The notes under the pieces were generated by a model. It searched no databases, had not been told where the DNA came from, and saw only the letters and a program-made list of their open reading frames with translations. A stretch of DNA of 64,000 nt from Linnemannia hyalina (taxonomy: Eukaryota; Mortierellomycota; Mortierellomycetes; Mortierellales; Mortierellaceae). Position numbers and translations under genes: made by a program. Location: assembly GCA_019671135.1 (NCBI GenBank), contig JAHRHY010000002.1, positions 1-64,000 of the forward strand. Reading direction: 5' to 3'. Position 1 is the first letter of the stretch; every line of letters starts with the position of its first letter. Positions 31,128 through 44,867 of the stretch are shown here, piece after piece.

Positions 31128-33641
31128 TTACACCCATCGCTCTCCAGTCTCGATCGCAGAGACAACCTTCTTGAGGACAGTCTCGACTCGGTCGTTTAGG
31201 AAGACGGTGCCAACAATGCCAGCATTCTTCTTGGTATTAGCGTCATCCTGTTCCGATGCACCCTCCAAAGCCGCAGCGACTGCTATCTCTCGCTTCATCT
31301 CATCCTGAATAATCATCGGGATCGTCAGCATCACCTTTGACAACTTGAGTGTCAACCGGAAACGTCCTAGCACATCCAGATATGCCAAAGACCGCATGCT
31401 GTGGTGAATTTCACCGAGTTGTTGCACCTGGTCATGTACCAGCGTCATGTACTTTTTGCATCCTATTTGGTATATAAAGAAAACGGGGATAGCGTGAGTT
31501 GATAAGATATCTCCAGCGCTAGGGTCAAAGCGATTGTCAAGTCCTTGCTGTTGTCCAATTGGAGATTCCTGGAGAGCTGAAGGCCGGTGAATATGATCTT
31601 ACCATGAAGAACGAACCGCAACCGGAGGAACATCTCCTCAATCACGCCGATAACATCATCTCCGAGTCGTACTCCTCCTGCAGTGTTGTTCATCGTGTCT
31701 ATTGAAAGTTGGATGGACAATAGGAGAGCAAAATTAGTAGTGTCCTTGATCATCATTCAATTGTGCATGCCTAGAACATGCATTGGCCATATCCCCAACA
31801 CTCTGCATGCCCCACTTACTGATCATGTTGCGGATGACCTCAAAGTCGCCGTCCATGAATTCGAAAAACACTTGTGAGAGAACGCTCTGGAGTGTCTCAT
31901 CGCTCCCCAGCATGCTCTTGCCCGATGACCCTCCTGTGGAATCATAAACGAACCGAGAGGATGGCTTCGACAGTGTTTCATATGCCAAAGACAATTCTAT
32001 GAGAGATAATGTCAAACGAGCCGTTAATACATAAGAATAACCCAAAGTCAAGGCTAACAAATAAAGTCAGAGCATGCGCCATGGGGTGTGTGTGTATATG
32101 CTTGTGTATGTGTGTCTGTGTGGAGGGGTGTCATTGGGCCGAATGACAATTGGGTTGGGTGGCAGGTGCAACGCAACGAGATAACAACAAATAAACGTAA
32201 GCAAAAACTCAGCAGTGAAAAAAAAAAAAAAGACGAGAATGGACTACAGCTAGGCCGTGCATATTTTTTTTTTCTCGTTTCTTTTTGTTGAGGGCATTGA
32301 CATGCTCCTCCACGTGTAAATAGGTAACACAATCTCGTGTTAAAGACCGCGAAAAAAAAAAATATCGATTCAGGCTAGTTCAAAGGGTTGTGTCCTGCTG
32401 CCTCTTCTTTTTGAATGGTGATAACCATCGTTATCTATTGAGTGAAAGAGGGGATGGGACTTACTTTGGAAGGCTTCGGTTGCCCTTGGGTACTCGGGGA
32501 ACTTGTCTGGGTGGCAGACTCTTGACTTTGCGATGTAAGCCCTATCGAAACAGTTAAACAATAATAGATGCAAACAGTAGACAGATGAGTCGTTATGAAC
32601 CTGGTCAATGATGCAATTCCTTATCAAGGGGCGAAGGCACACAAGAGGGAGAGAAATAGGGACAAGGCACAAACAGAGACATACAGAGATAGGAGGCAAA
32701 GGGAAGGAAAGAGGGAAGGGAGGAAGTATAGAAAGGGGCTTATTGAACAGGCGTTTCGAATAGCCAAAAACAAACAAATGAGAAAAGAAAACAACTGTGT
32801 CTCTTTACCTTCGGATCTCTTCAGAGGTAGCGTTACGGTTTACCGCGAGGACACGGTAAAGATTCTCAGTCTCGAGAATGTCGTCGACGATTTTGTATCG
32901 CTCTTCTGCAGTTGCAGGAGCCTTGGGGGGTTGGCTCGCGTTTTCCTTGGCACTGTTATTGTTGCTGCTGCTGTTGTCGCTGCTGCTATTATTGTTGTGG
33001 TTGCCCCTCCTGCTGCTGTCGTTAGTATGGGCATTCGGATAAGTGTTACGTTTGTTGTAACCGTTGGCTGAACTGGAGTGCTGTTGCGAAGACGACCGGC
33101 TGCTACTGCTGTTTCCCCCTTGTCCGTCTGCTGCTCCTCCCTGAGGCTTCTTCCTGGAAAAATTGTAGGGTGAGTGACCGGCTTCAAAGGCAGAGGCAGA
33201 GTCCAATTGAGGGGAAGAGGGTGGTGTTCTGGGTGTAGAAGAGATGGATGGGTTCCTTTTGCGGGCTGGTCGACGTTCGCTGCTAGATCCTGAATGGCTG
33301 TAGTGGTTGGGTGAGTGTGGCGGGGTCATGGGAGTAGTAGAACTGGAGGTGGTGGAAGAGGGGCCATTGGGCTGACTTCGACTAAAGTTATAGTTGGTGC
33401 TGGACTGTCTGCGACTGTGAGAGGAAGAGGAGGAGGAATATCGCTTGTTGTTGCCGGTGCTGTCTCTTGAGTGGGAGTGATGGTGAGAGTGATGGTGGTG
33501 ATGGTGGTGAGAGCCGGGTCCTGTGACAGTGGTGGTGGTAGCAGGGTTGGGTTTTCCTTGCTGCTTGCCTAGGGCAGCTGATGTGCCGGACCATACAGTG
33601 GAGGCGATAGAGTATGTGAGATTAGGGATGAACGACATCAA
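31128..33641 (-). CDS. DnaJ (Hsp40) co-chaperone with DnaJ-X-type C-terminal domain
   Basis: Five exons (33641-32819, 32542-32465, 31996-31820, 31698-31603, 31462-31128) sum to 503 codons. The N-terminal ~245 residues are low complexity: a His-rich run, then Ser, Asn and Gln. The J domain starts at about residue 263 (NLYRVLAVNRNATSEEIRR) and is split by introns. It contains the HPD tripeptide in RVCHPDKFPEY, needed to stimulate Hsp70 ATPase. The J domain is followed by a helical region (SVLSQVFFEFMDGDFEVIRNM) and a C-terminal domain ending in LKKVVSAIETGERWV. This resembles the DnaJ-X arrangement of yeast Caj1/Djp1. An unusual feature is the J domain placed after a long N-terminal disordered region; Caj1-type proteins start with it. 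Confidence 0.85.
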
Positions 33642-35410
33642 GTATATGTGGGGGATTGGGAAGTATGTGTGTGAGGGGGAGGGTGAGGGTGAGGGATTTA
33701 TATATGAATGTATGTGAGAGGGGGAGAGAGGGGGAGAGAGGGGGAGAGGGGGAGAGAGTGAGCGAGCGAGCGAGTGAGTGAGTGAGTGAGTGAAGAGTGA
33801 AGGGTGATTGTGCGTGAGAGAGGGAAGGGAGGGTCAGTGGAGTGAGGATGAAGCTTGAAGAGGATGGAAGGGGAGAAGAAGGAGGTCAAGGGTGGATGAG
33901 TGAGTAAAGGAAGGAGGAAAGGGTGTGGAGTGTAAAGAGAAGGGTGTAAGGTGTAGAAGGAAAGAAAGAGAGAAAGAAAGAAGAAGGGTGCAAAGTGTAG
34001 AGGGAAGAAAAAGAGAAGAAAAAAGGAGTCCATGGATGGATAGCAGGGGGGATATATGATATATGATATATGATATATGATATATGATATATGGTGTGTG
34101 TTTGAACTTTGACCTTTTGAAATGAATTGTTTGATATAGGAGAGTGAGCATCATCCTCTGCTGAGGCCCATGCATCATCATCATCTCTCCTCTCTTTGTA
34201 TCTCAACATATTCAACAAAAAGAACAAAAAAAAAACATACCGTGTGCTTGGGCATGATGGGTTCGTCCTCTTTTAATCCTATCCCATCCTTGACAGGTCC
34301 AAGGTTACAAGAACTTCCATTGTTCGAGTCCAACACAACCAATCCACTCTCCCAACGCATGCTTGCCCCATGCGCTCTTCCCTTCCCCCTTTGATCCTCT
34401 TCTTTATTCCTGCACCCCTCACCCCCAAAACAAAAAAAAAACAATAACAAAAACAAATCACAAACACAAACTAGACGTTTCGTCCTTTTCCCTTTTTCCC
34501 TTCTTCCCATTCATCCTCTCTTTCCGTCCCTCCCAGTCCTTCCTTCCTTCTTTGCCTTTCCTTCCTTGCGTCCATCCCCATCTTCCTCCACCCGATTGCG
34601 CATCCTTTTTTATTTTCTTGTTCTCCTCTGTCAGCACAGCCAGCACAAAAAAAGAAAACTTTTAAAGCACAATGGCGTACGAGTTCAATAATCGCGGGAA
34701 GAAAAGAAAAAGAAAAAGAAAAAGTCTTTCTCTGCGTCTTTTTATTCAGTCGTTTGCACGTGCGAATGAGTGGGGGAAAAGGGGAAATAGGGTCACTCCG
34801 TCATGTCCATGTCACTGTCTGGTTGCTGGGGTGAAAAGGAAAGAAAGTAAAAAAAAGGTTGGCAGGGTCCTTTTTGCGGTTGGTGCTCCTTCTCCTATTG
34901 ATAATGCTGTCACATTCGGACCTGATTTGTCTCTCTGTTCTACTTGGCAAGCACATCCTTGTAATAGTTGTTGTCTCCGTGTTATCGACTGTCCTTGTCT
35001 ATCCCCTTCAGTGGTTTATCCGCTCCCTTTTTGTTCTCAATGCATCCTCGCATCCTTGTCAGATAGCAAAAGCAAAAAATGAGAGCATAGATAATGAAGA
35101 AACGAGTTGTGAGGCTGGCAAAGGGACCTAGTACCACACCTAGAACTGCTCTTCACCATCACCACTAACTACCACCCTCATCTCATCTTGTTGTGGTTCA
35201 AACTTCAAACAGGCAGCACCACCACACAACAACAAGCAGTGGATACGCAACAACGCTGAGCACTCCTACAGCAACAGGAAGTAACAGGCAGCAACACGGA
35301 GGAACTAGAAGCCAGCCATGGGCCCACGGATACAGCAGAAGACCACCTTCATATCCTCCTTCTCTCTCCCTCTCTCTCTCACACACTCTCTCACTCACTT
35401 GCTCGTTCGC
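33642..35410. other. Intergenic, purine-rich and repeat-bearing; no supported gene
   Basis: The stretch 33710-34020 is GA-rich with GAGC and GAGT runs. 34051-34093 is (ATATATG)n. ORFs at 34672-35131 on the plus strand are Lys/Arg-rich or hydrophobic, lack homology signals and are not accepted, although the ATG at 34672 has a good context. A short CT/CA microsatellite is near 35360-35400. Confidence 0.45.
34051..34093. repeat. (ATATATG)n microsatellite
   Basis: Six uninterrupted copies of a 7-bp unit upstream of the DnaJ gene. Confidence 0.9.
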
Positions 35411-38247
35411 TCAGGATCGCATGTACCGCCCAATCGACTTCATAAACGCCTCTAAGTCGTCCCGGTCAATCTCAATCACCGACTTGTCAAACCCAAGGTG
35501 CTTGACAGGTATCTTTTCGTTGTAGGAGATCCTCTCAAACACATTTCCGAATTTGCTAAGAGCGAGAAAGAGAGAATAGAAAAACAGCAAAACAGGTTGA
35601 GAGAGAGAGATGGGCAAATAAACAAACAGAAAGAAGCAAAAAGAAGATTAATAAACAAAAAGTGAACAGAAACGAAAAGGCAATAGATCAAACAATTATT
35701 GAGAGCACATAGATCTAACTAGAGAAGAAGAAAAAAGAAGAGATGACTTACTTGGGAATGACTTCGCCGATGACTGGCGACCCACTCACCCCTGTGACAA
35801 CAAATGTCTGGGTATCTTCCTTCAAGACGGCAACGACAAGGGGGATCGGCCGATGTCCACTCTTGCTGCTCCCGTATTCCTATCAAATACAGTAAGAGAT
35901 GGCCACGTTAGCCTTAATTGCATCCTCTCCTTTAAACACATGTATATATGTCATGAAATGCTCTCGCACTTGAACATGGATAGATCGACAGCCCTCGCTT
36001 ACCCTGATCGCATAGACGAGGAACTGCGCCAGCTTGTGGAGAGAGAGAGGATCCCAAAAGACAGGCAGATCCGGCCCATCCTTCAGGGTCGCCACTCGAC
36101 ATTTTGACAGCGTGATGATGACCTGCTTCTCAATAATCGCGATGCCTTGGCGGATCACCGCCTTCTGCACCTGCATACACAGCTTCAGTCCTTGTCGAAG
36201 CTGGTCACCCTCTCCTCCAGAGCCATCCAGCGAGTCACAGGCTCGGAAAAAGTTTGCATGCCACCATGACGCCCTCTCGTCCTCGCCTCCTTGTACCGAA
36301 CTGCTCACATCCGCCAACGCCGCCTTTGTCCTCATCTCCTCCGTTATCCACTCCGGGCTGTATTTCATCGCGACGAGGGACGCGGGTGAAGTCTCCAGCA
36401 GGCTAGTCACTGAATAGACGACGTCACTTGCGCTCATCAAACCCCTGTATCCATATGAGCGGGTGAATGAAGTGTACAGTACTTCGTGCAAACCGTACTC
36501 TGGTGCCACCATCTCGACCCGTTCCTTCAAGATCCTCTTCAAGTCAATGCTCATGTGTGCAAAGACCTGGTTACATTCCTCCAAAGAGAACCTAATTCAA
36601 GCCCAGATCGAAAAATATATGCACGGATTAGCCACATGGAAAACACTTTCCGCAAATCATCCACCATGCTGTAAGAGCAAAGCAACATCGCCAGCAGCTC
36701 CATAGCAATAACGTACCCCATTTTGGCAAGTAGTGCCAACAGCCTCTGTCGTCCTGGTTCCCGCCAGATGCCAAGCCTCGACGCCACGTAGTTTGAGTTG
36801 TACATACTCTCGTAGAGCGACCAGTGCCGGACCATCATGAAGCGGTACTCCTCGGTACACCGAATAGCTCCGTCGTCCACGCTGCTGCTCCTGCTCGCGC
36901 CACCTTGCTCTTCTGCCAACGCGCCGGCTCGGGCCAGTCGCTCCGACTCGTCCTTGTATGTTTGAGTGATCACCAAGTAGTCACGATGGCTGATCTGCTC
37001 GCTCAGGTATTGCGACGACAGTCCGACGATGGCTAACCTAAGTAGCGAAGAGAAGAGGGAAATAAAAGTTTGGTCAGGCCTTTTGAAGCTGCAGAATATT
37101 ATCCGTTCATCCATGTCTCAATGGCGGCGAAAGGGGAGAATACGAACCAAAGCAGGTCCAACGAGGATCGATCGAGCTGGGTCGCCATCATATATGTCTG
37201 ATTGGAGATCGATGTGCCCATGGTGGACCCTTTCGACATATACTCGACAATAATCGCCCGAGACTCCTTCCATTGACGGTTGACTTGACGTGGGGCCACC
37301 TCTGAGTCGACCCCTGTTTTCCGTCTTGTCCGCCGGTGGTCATCGTCTTCCCGGTCGTTCCTGTCATCGCCATCGTCTTCATCGTCCTCTTCGTCTTCCT
37401 GATCCGACTCGTCATCTTCATCGCCTTGATCGTACTCGTTTTCCTAGTTATATGAAGAGGCCAAATTCTGGAACAGTTAGGATGCGGTCGAAACAACGCC
37501 GATCTCCAAGTAGGTGTAGGACATTACAGCCAGACGAGTGCTTGTGAAAACATACTTCTGTAAAGATGATGGCGTCCTTCTCCTGCGCAAGGTCCTTGTC
37601 CAGATCGCTGTCGTGAAAGACGATAATCTCGTTGTTCCAGAATGCGTTGCGGAGGTTCACAGGTCGATGACTGTCTAGAACGTAGATGGTCACATCCTCC
37701 GAGAGTTCCATGTAGTCTTCCAAGTTGAACAATCCCCCGCAGTTTAACATCAGCACTGAACGGATCTATTTCACAAAAGTGATAAGAGAAGATGTTAAAA
37801 TCCATTATAGATCTGAAAGAACATCGCGCTTAAAAGTGGCGATTGCTAAGAAGGTGCCACTGTGAACTTACTGAGGCACTCATGATCTTGGACTCTGCCC
37901 GGATATCATCCATCCCAGAGACGGGTACCACTACGTAGCTAATGCAATCTGACTTGAGCAGAGTCTATTTCGAACAAGAGGTTTGGCAGAATGTTGTGTG
38001 AGTTCCCCTGAATGTTGTTGAAGTTGACGTGGTGTCTGCACCCAGTGAGAGAATAAAGCCGACAGGACGCCGTTGCCCGCAGACTGAAATAAAGGATCCT
38101 TACGGTCCACATGCGGAAGGCGCAGATAGAGTCAACATCTGCAGACACAAAGAAGAGTACGGTGCTGCTGGCCCCTCCGTCTCCGAACGCGGCATTCTTG
38201 ATCCTCTTGTAGGCAAGCGAGTAGTTGGCGAGTTTGACGTGACCCAT
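35411..38247 (-). CDS. CDC45: CDC45, replicative helicase (CMG) subunit
   Basis: Eight exons on the minus strand join in frame. The order is MGHVKLANYSLAYKR...FFVSADVDSICAFRMWT, TLLKSDCISYVVVPVSGMDD, a section with YVLDSHRPVNLRNAFW, an acidic stretch (EDDEDDGDDRNDRED) and VEYMSKGSTMGTSISNQTY. Then come SLYESMYNSNYVASRLGIW, KMGFSLEECNQVFAHM, KFESHP-free middle helices, HRPIPLVVAVLKED and a C-terminus ending DLEAFMKSIGRYMRS. These are conserved blocks of Cdc45, a DHH-family relative that binds Mcm2-7 and GINS at replication forks in the nucleus. Start and end were set by the first in-frame ATG (38247) and the stop at 35411. The tandem VPS3-like gene upstream ends 264 bp away on the same strand. 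Confidence 0.93.
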
Positions 38248-38511
38248 GTCTGATTCCTATTTTATGAAAGGCTTTGTTATCCAGGTGATGTCCTCCGGTC
38301 AATGGGTAATGGGTAGTCCCGACGACGAGACTGAAAACGAGGAGAGAGGTTGGGGAGAGAGAGAGTGAGATGAGTCGAATGTCATTCACAATGTTGAACA
38401 AAGAAGAGAGATCAAAACAGGGTTGCCACCACTTAAGGGTCCAGAAGGCGCGTCTTGATTTTTGTAATCTTTTTTAATTGCTTTCATCGCGTCGAAACTA
38501 TTATCGATTTT

Positions 38512-41500
38512 CTAGAGCGACGATGGGTGCTCCGCCGCTACTCCAGCGGCCGATCCGCAGTGCAGGTGAATAATTCTCATATCCACCGTTCGCATAAACA
38601 CTGCATCCGCCACTGCATCCCCACACACATGACAAACATCGTTCGCCGTGATCACCACTGGTCCCTGGGTCTCATACAACTGGATGAGCTCTTCGCTTAT
38701 CCGTAGGTTCTCTCCTAAAGAAAGTCCTTTGACGACCTGGATCTCTTTAAAGTCATGATGACTCCTCCGCAACGATCGTAGCAAATATTCCTGAAGTGAC
38801 TCTACCGACCAATACTCTGGCAGGAATTGAACCACCTACGAAAAGTTGAAGCACGTCTGTTAGTCACCAAAGCCGACTAAGAAATGACGGTAAATGAACA
38901 GTTTAACAGCCGGGAGGAGCCAACTTACCTCAGAAATGTCCAAGTACGACGACTGAGAATTGAGCAGTCGAAGGGTCAGGTTCATTCCACCATCGTCCTC
39001 GGGCAGCCGAAGATATTCTTTCAGCAGAACCATGAACAGCTTTCTCCGCTTGTCGAGCTCGGTAGCTGTCACTTTCGGTACATCTCCTTCACTCGTTGTC
39101 GCTGCCTTTGTTCCTTTGCTGCGGCTCTTGAAGTTACCGCCACTCAAGCACAAAATCTCGGCTCCCTGGTAATCCTTGACCTCTTGCACCAAATTCCCAA
39201 TACACTCATCAAACTCTCCCGTCTAGAAATAGAAACAATCATAAATTAATTCGTGTAATTTCACCACATGCGCAATCATAGCGAGCGTACATAACGTCAA
39301 AAAAGTAGTTCGCTTACCCGTGCTAGCAGCAAAGCGACTTCGTACCGGAGAATAGGGATGCTCTTCACTTTGGCCAAAATCTCGTCTGCATCCAAAACGG
39401 GAGTTGACTGCAAGAGCTGAGAGAGCTTGGCGCGATAGCTGCTAATTGGGTCCACCTTGCTGTTAGACTGAAGGTACGACAAGAAGGTATCCATGATTCC
39501 TGCGGATTCCAAAGACTTGATATCTCCCGAGGCCATCAACTTGCGAGTTTGTTGCTCCTTGAACTCGTTGACTATTGTACATGAAGGAGACAGAGAATAT
39601 GAGTACTTGGTCTTTGTTGGTACGCTGAAGTCACTAAGAATTGTCGTATGTAAGCTTACTGAGTTCCTGGTGTTTCGTTGATGATTGTGAATTTGCCGCC
39701 GCACGGACGATGTTGTCAACGTAAAGTTGAGACAGCATTGTACGATGTTTAGGCACCTATTTCCAATGTAATAACATCTCCATTAGTTTCTTGACATGCC
39801 TTGACTGGTGCAAACTTGAAAATTGATGACCCCAGATCAAAACTTACTTCACTCTTTCTCTGCGTGACCAGGTATTCAAGATAGGTCATGATACCTTCCT
39901 GGCTGACCTTGCTCCTGAAACTCTCTAGCACCCGATCCGGGTCAAACAAAGCAGCGCGCTTAGAGTCTCCTGGCATGAAAATCTACATACACAAGAATAA
40001 AAAATGCGGTTAGTACTGGCTGGGGGCGCCAACAGTGTCGCGTTTCTATCTGACGTGAGCTAACGAGATACCTTCAATCCAATGGTCTCGTCTCGGCCAA
40101 CAATCCACCATCCGTACTCCTCAATAACCGCCACATCTTGAAGCGAGAGCAACAGAGTCGCCATATCCTGCAAGCTGACAGTCGATGAACTATCTTCCAG
40201 TTCTCCCTGGATCAAGCTATTGTAGTTCGAGCAATATAGTTATGTTAGTACCTGTATGCATCACGGTTTCGAAAAAGACAACGATTTATAGCTCATTTAT
40301 ACCAAAGGACAGTTACCTCTTCCAGATCTCCAATGCGGCCCCTTGCTTCTTGTGTGATTTGTACCAGATGGACAGCGCATAATGCTTGCCAGTGCTCCTA
40401 AGCTTGGCCTCCGAAAGATCCTGTCTGCACGCGTTCGCAGTTCCGAGAAGTTGTAACAGATTCTTGTCGTCACCACTGTCGACCCAAAGCCCCAGTAGCG
40501 CCGTGTCGATAGCCTACAAGTAACCAAATATAAAGGTGTAAGAGTTTCAAACAGATCTCTTCACTGCTGTCAGATCGATTGTGCACCATTGGGATTAAGC
40601 GTACCTCTGCGATAGGTCCTGGACGTCCTTTGGTTGTTCTGTACTGCCGCTTGCACTTGACGAGGTACTGCAGGAAGACTTCCTTGGCATTCGTCAAAAA
40701 CATATTCCCGAGCTCGGGTCCTTGATCTCCATTTCTAGCCACTGCTCTATTAACTAGAAGAGGCCAAATAGATATTAACATACAGTCCCACACCGAATTA
40801 ACAAGAGAAAATGATATTCAAAGGAAGGAACACTTACTGATATCTTGGATAGTACCGCGTTGATTCAAGAGTTCACGGACGCCTCCAAAGAGCTTGACAT
40901 TGGCGATGAGATCTGGCTGCTGCAGAACATCCGGGAACATAGAGATGATGACTCTTGGGTCGATTCGGCCGCGCAAGAAGAGCGCAAAGGCGTCCTCAAA
41001 AAGCGTCTCCTCGAGGTATATCAATCCTGATTTCTGGTGAATAAAGTCGAGCTCGGCCTGAAGGCGTTCCCGATGTCGATTTTCATCTGAAATGGTTGCG
41101 TTCGCCTTTTCTGACAATAGTAATGCTTCTTCGACACGACCTTGTTGAAGCAAGTTATCGGCCTAAAAAACGACAGTAGTATGATTGTCAAGAGTGAGTA
41201 GATTGACCAGATTGAACAAAAAATAATTTGGTCCGCAAATATTGTGAGGGGCAATGAATATTCGGCCTACATGCAGGACGAGGGGTGTGGTGACGAGTGC
41301 GGACACAGTGTCCTTTCCCGCAAACAAAACTCTTGCCAACACAGTTGCAATTCGATTGGTCTCCTGCTGACTCTGACTCTCCGCCTCTGATGGGTGCGAG
41401 GACTGGTATACCAACGCCCTTGCAAGTGACGACATCCACACCGCTAAACCAGGTCCTTGCACGAGCGTTCTTATTTCCAGGGCAGAGTCGAATCTCATGG

Positions 41501-42923
41501 TTTGGACCAGTTTTTGGTCGAGAATGTTGTGAACCTCGATAATGTTGCCGCGCAAAAGTGCAGCCACATAGGGAAATTCGATTCCTAATGCCCGTGGATA
41601 GCTGGACCACTGTAGCGTTCCACGGACTGGATCTCCAGCTCCTGAACAAAAAATACCAATGGCGGTCTGTCCTGAAGTGGTTGCACTCGCCAAAAGGAAC
41701 TCGTTCTCTGTGACGGCAATGCAGACAGGCTTCAAGACTTGAGCACTGGATCCTGAATTCTGAACGACTGGGAGCACCGGGATCATCCTGCCCACTCGAT
41801 TGTCGATCAAATTGAAATCGTTGGCGTCGGCCAAGCAAGTAAAGTTCTTCCACATTGTTACCACCAACGCTCCTTTCGGAAGACCGAGTTCCTATTGAAT
41901 GTCAAATGCAAACGAGTGCGAGTGTGAGTAGAGCTGATCTGGCTCATCATTGACGTGCTTGGCGCCATTCTGTTGTACCTGTCCTTTGAAGGGATACCTT
42001 TGGATCTGAGATGACGTCAGGCCACACGCTGTAATATTGAATGATCCGTCGTTTGATGACGCAGAGCCGAACGCTGCCATCCTCAGAAACGTCTCCCGAT
42101 TGTGCACTATCTTCGCAGAACGCCGTTACTCCTTTGATGGGTGGAAAATTCTGCGGAGGAAATGGCTGAAAGTCTGGCAGACTGTAGAACGTGAGCTGAG
42201 AGTCTGCAACAGACCAACCCCAATACATGTTAGTAGGTCGTTCTACAGTAATTGACAACGGAGATTGAGAACTTGAAATGTTCAAACGACACGTACCACA
42301 GAGGAGAATGGCAATCCGAAGAGCCGATATTACCATAATCCTTTCCACGACCTTCTTTCCGAACCCCAGCGCCCTCCTTCGCACCAGACGTGATCTGGGC
42401 AGATCCTATAGTGAGAAACACGGTTCACCGTCAGAATATATGTCAATGATCTATTTCACCGCTACCATGGTGCCATCGACAGCAAGAGGAGGAGAGTAGG
42501 AAGGCACATACGGACTGGGAGGCGATTTGCTCTTCAATGAAATAGTGGAGAAGATGCCCATCCGATGTTCCCAGATAAAGATGGTTTTCTATCAAAAACA
42601 AAGCCAAAGCCGGCGTCATTATTAGTCACTGTCATTACCGCGTAATAACCCTTGATGTAAGTGAATCCTGCATATCTTTCACAGAATGCACGGGGAATGT
42701 CCCACGTACCAAAACTATCCAACGATTCTACAACAGGGCGCGTGTTCCTGTTGAATATGCTGGTGCTCTTGGGGACAGGGCTGTTGGTTCCCGAGGGACT
42801 GACTGTGGACGAACGGTCGAGAAAGGACCTTCCTTGGGATGCTGATGACTCGCTGGCTGCAGCGGAAGCGTCATCAAGGTGCACGCCACGTAAAAGCGGT
42901 TGGACTGTGAACGTCGAGAACAT
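38512..42923 (-). CDS. VPS3: Vps3/TGFBRAP1-type CORVET tethering subunit
   Basis: About fourteen exons join in frame, for example 42923-42710, 42588-42512, 42405-42297, 42203-41998, 41891-41271, 41162-40838, 40753-40605 and 40513-40317, ending with 38835-38512. The N-terminal CNH domain contains ENHLYLGTSDGHLLHYFIEE, then RRALGFGKKVVERI and IEFPYVAALLRGNIIEVHN. A helical solenoid follows (ADNLLQQGRVEEALLLSEKA; EDAFALFLRGRIDPR). The C-terminus has the Vps39/TGFBRAP1 zinc-ribbon-like module: VCHVCGDAV followed by HLHCGSAAG. Proteins of this family tether endosomes through Rab5 (CORVET) or vacuoles through Rab7 (HOPS). The match to TGFBRAP1/Vps3 looks better than to Vps39, mainly from the FPYVAAL and QFLPEYWSVE regions. 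The N-terminus has a Ser-rich insertion in the first CNH blade. Confidence 0.85.
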
Positions 42924-43559
42924 GTGCAGATGTCGACCTGCCTATGACTAGATGGGGTGAATGAATGTCGCTTCTGGCACAGACAGGGACGAGTGCTTCC
43001 TATAAGCTGTAAGTGGGGTCGGGAGGTAGTCCGCAAGTGAGGGAGTGAAGTGAATTGCAAGTTTGGACGAGCGAGATGTAAAAGTAAGTTGAGAGAAGAA
43101 AAGTAGAGAACCGTGTGCTGAATGTACCACGATAATTGTACCTTTGCCTTGGCGTTCGTCTCTCACGAATCGAGTATCGATTTTGTGACGACTGACCAGC
43201 CATTTTATCGATTTTTTAGTGGCGCTTTCCTGGACCTGCAGACGAGAGGCACCAGTAGCATCCTTGGAGTCGCAACAATGACGCATATACCTGGGCCACC
43301 ATGAAGGCAGACAGAGAGAACCTGTCTTGAAGGTCAAAAGAGAATATATTTCCACTGGTTCCGGTGCTATGCCTTGTAGTTATTTTTGTCATTCATTTTG
43401 TCCTATGGCTCTTTCACACTCTCAGGAACACACGAAAAAGGTCAACTGAAACCCGTGACTCTGATACTTTTCTGTCCACGACTTTTTTATTTCTTTTCTT
43501 CCTTCGTTTGTTCACGCACTCATTCCCTTCTTCACATCAACCAATCAACCTTTGCCGAA
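42924..43559. other. Divergent promoter region of VPS3-like and DUF3605 genes
   Basis: 636 bp between two divergent starts. A CT-rich leader precedes the plus-strand gene. No ORF is supported. Confidence 0.5.
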
Positions 43560-44389
43560 ATGCCTTCTGCAAACGACTCCACCACAACAACAGTAGCAAC
43601 AACCCTATACCCCCACCACACCGACTTTACTGGTCGTGACCCCCCACCCACCGACGGCTACAGCTGGGACCAGATCACCAACGCTATCAGTACGTTTGCT
43701 TCTTCTCACCCTTCGATCCCTCTTTCGTGTCACTTTTCCCTCTCCTTTGTGGTAGAATAAAGCATATTAACAGCAACTACCCCATCTAAATGAACCATTG
43801 AATAGAATCAAACTCGTTGCATGGCCTGAGACGCACAGACAAGGGTCAATATGAATACGAACAATGGCAGGACAAGATCGACCGCCAGACTTACAAGAAC
43901 GTCGGTGAATACATTGCTTTTGTCATCCTCCAATGGCCCAACCTCCAGGACCCTGCCGACACCATTGAACACGTCAATAACAACAATACCACAGAATCAA
44001 GTCGGTCAAAGTCCAAGGAGGAGAGATACAAGATGATCGAACCACGCCTGACCCTGCGTCTGAACCATTACCCCTTCCCTGTCCAACAGTCCATCCAATA
44101 CTTCGTCCTCTGGTCTACTCGGGACATGTCCGTCCTCTCAGAACGGACCCGTCTCGAAACCTACCTCCAACTCCAATTCATCGGGAACCAGGATCCCTTG
44201 GCCGGACCTATAGTAGAGAAGGCTCTGTCGCCAGAGGTCTACCCCCCAGCGGAGGGGAATAAGAAGCAGTGGATATGGTTTATCAACCCTATCGAGCTCC
44301 GCAGCGTTGCCACTGTCCATCATATCCATGTCTTTGTCCGCGATGTCGATCTCTCTGAACCCAATGAAATCTTCTTTGAGCGTCCATAA
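43560..44389 (+). CDS. DUF3605 family protein (N-acetylglucosamine-induced protein 1-like)
   Basis: Exons 43560-43689 and 43806-44389 give 237 residues. The family layout is visible. There is an N-terminal WDQITNAI, then an LRRTDKGQYEYEQW segment with KNVGEYIAFVILQW. Next come LTLRLNHYPFPVQQSIQYFVLW and a C-terminal WFINPIELRSVATVHHIHVF with FVRDVDL. These match DUF3605 signatures (NDWPY-like segment followed by VLW; W-F-x-N-P...HxHV). The biochemical role is unknown; one fungal member was named for induction by N-acetylglucosamine. A Thr/Asn-rich loop at about residues 115-130 is an insertion. The usual Asp-Trp of the NDWPY motif is replaced (LNHYPF). Confidence 0.8.
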
Positions 44390-44867
44390 GTCATCACGTT
44401 TAGAGAATTTACATTTCTCAACCAGCACAACAACTAGAGATAAGATAAGATAATAACAATAACAAAAAATACGGCATATCAAGATTGAAAAGACTTGAAC
44501 TTGGGTAGACTTGGATTCGCTTAGGTATTACTACCGCCTATTCACACTCTCAAGAAGATTTCAACTGTGTTTTACTGTATCGGAATGCGGACGAAATTAA
44601 TATTTTTACTTGTGGTTACAGCAAACGTCGTTTGAGATAAAGAAGGTCCATTCATTCCCAAAGTCAAGCAGAATATTTAAGAGTGCGCTTTATTTTCCGC
44701 AAGCTGATATGTACAATGGCTCTTTCTACTGTGCCATGTTCAGAACTACGCTCATAGCTTCCTCCCCTTCTCTTTTTCGTGTCTTGTTTTTTTTTTGTGT
44801 AACTCTAGCCAAAGTGACTTCAACCGAGTATGGAAAGTGTCTATTCAAAAAAGGGGGCGCCTAGGCT
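44390..44867. other. Convergent 3' region between DUF3605 and SSD1 genes
   Basis: About 480 bp of AT-rich DNA between two gene ends. No gene or strong repeat seen. Confidence 0.5.

Noticed and set aside
34672..35131. Two plus-strand ORFs, one basic and one hydrophobic
   Set aside because: The ATG at 34672 has a fair context, but the frames carry no conserved motif, and the hydrophobic one opens only with TTG.
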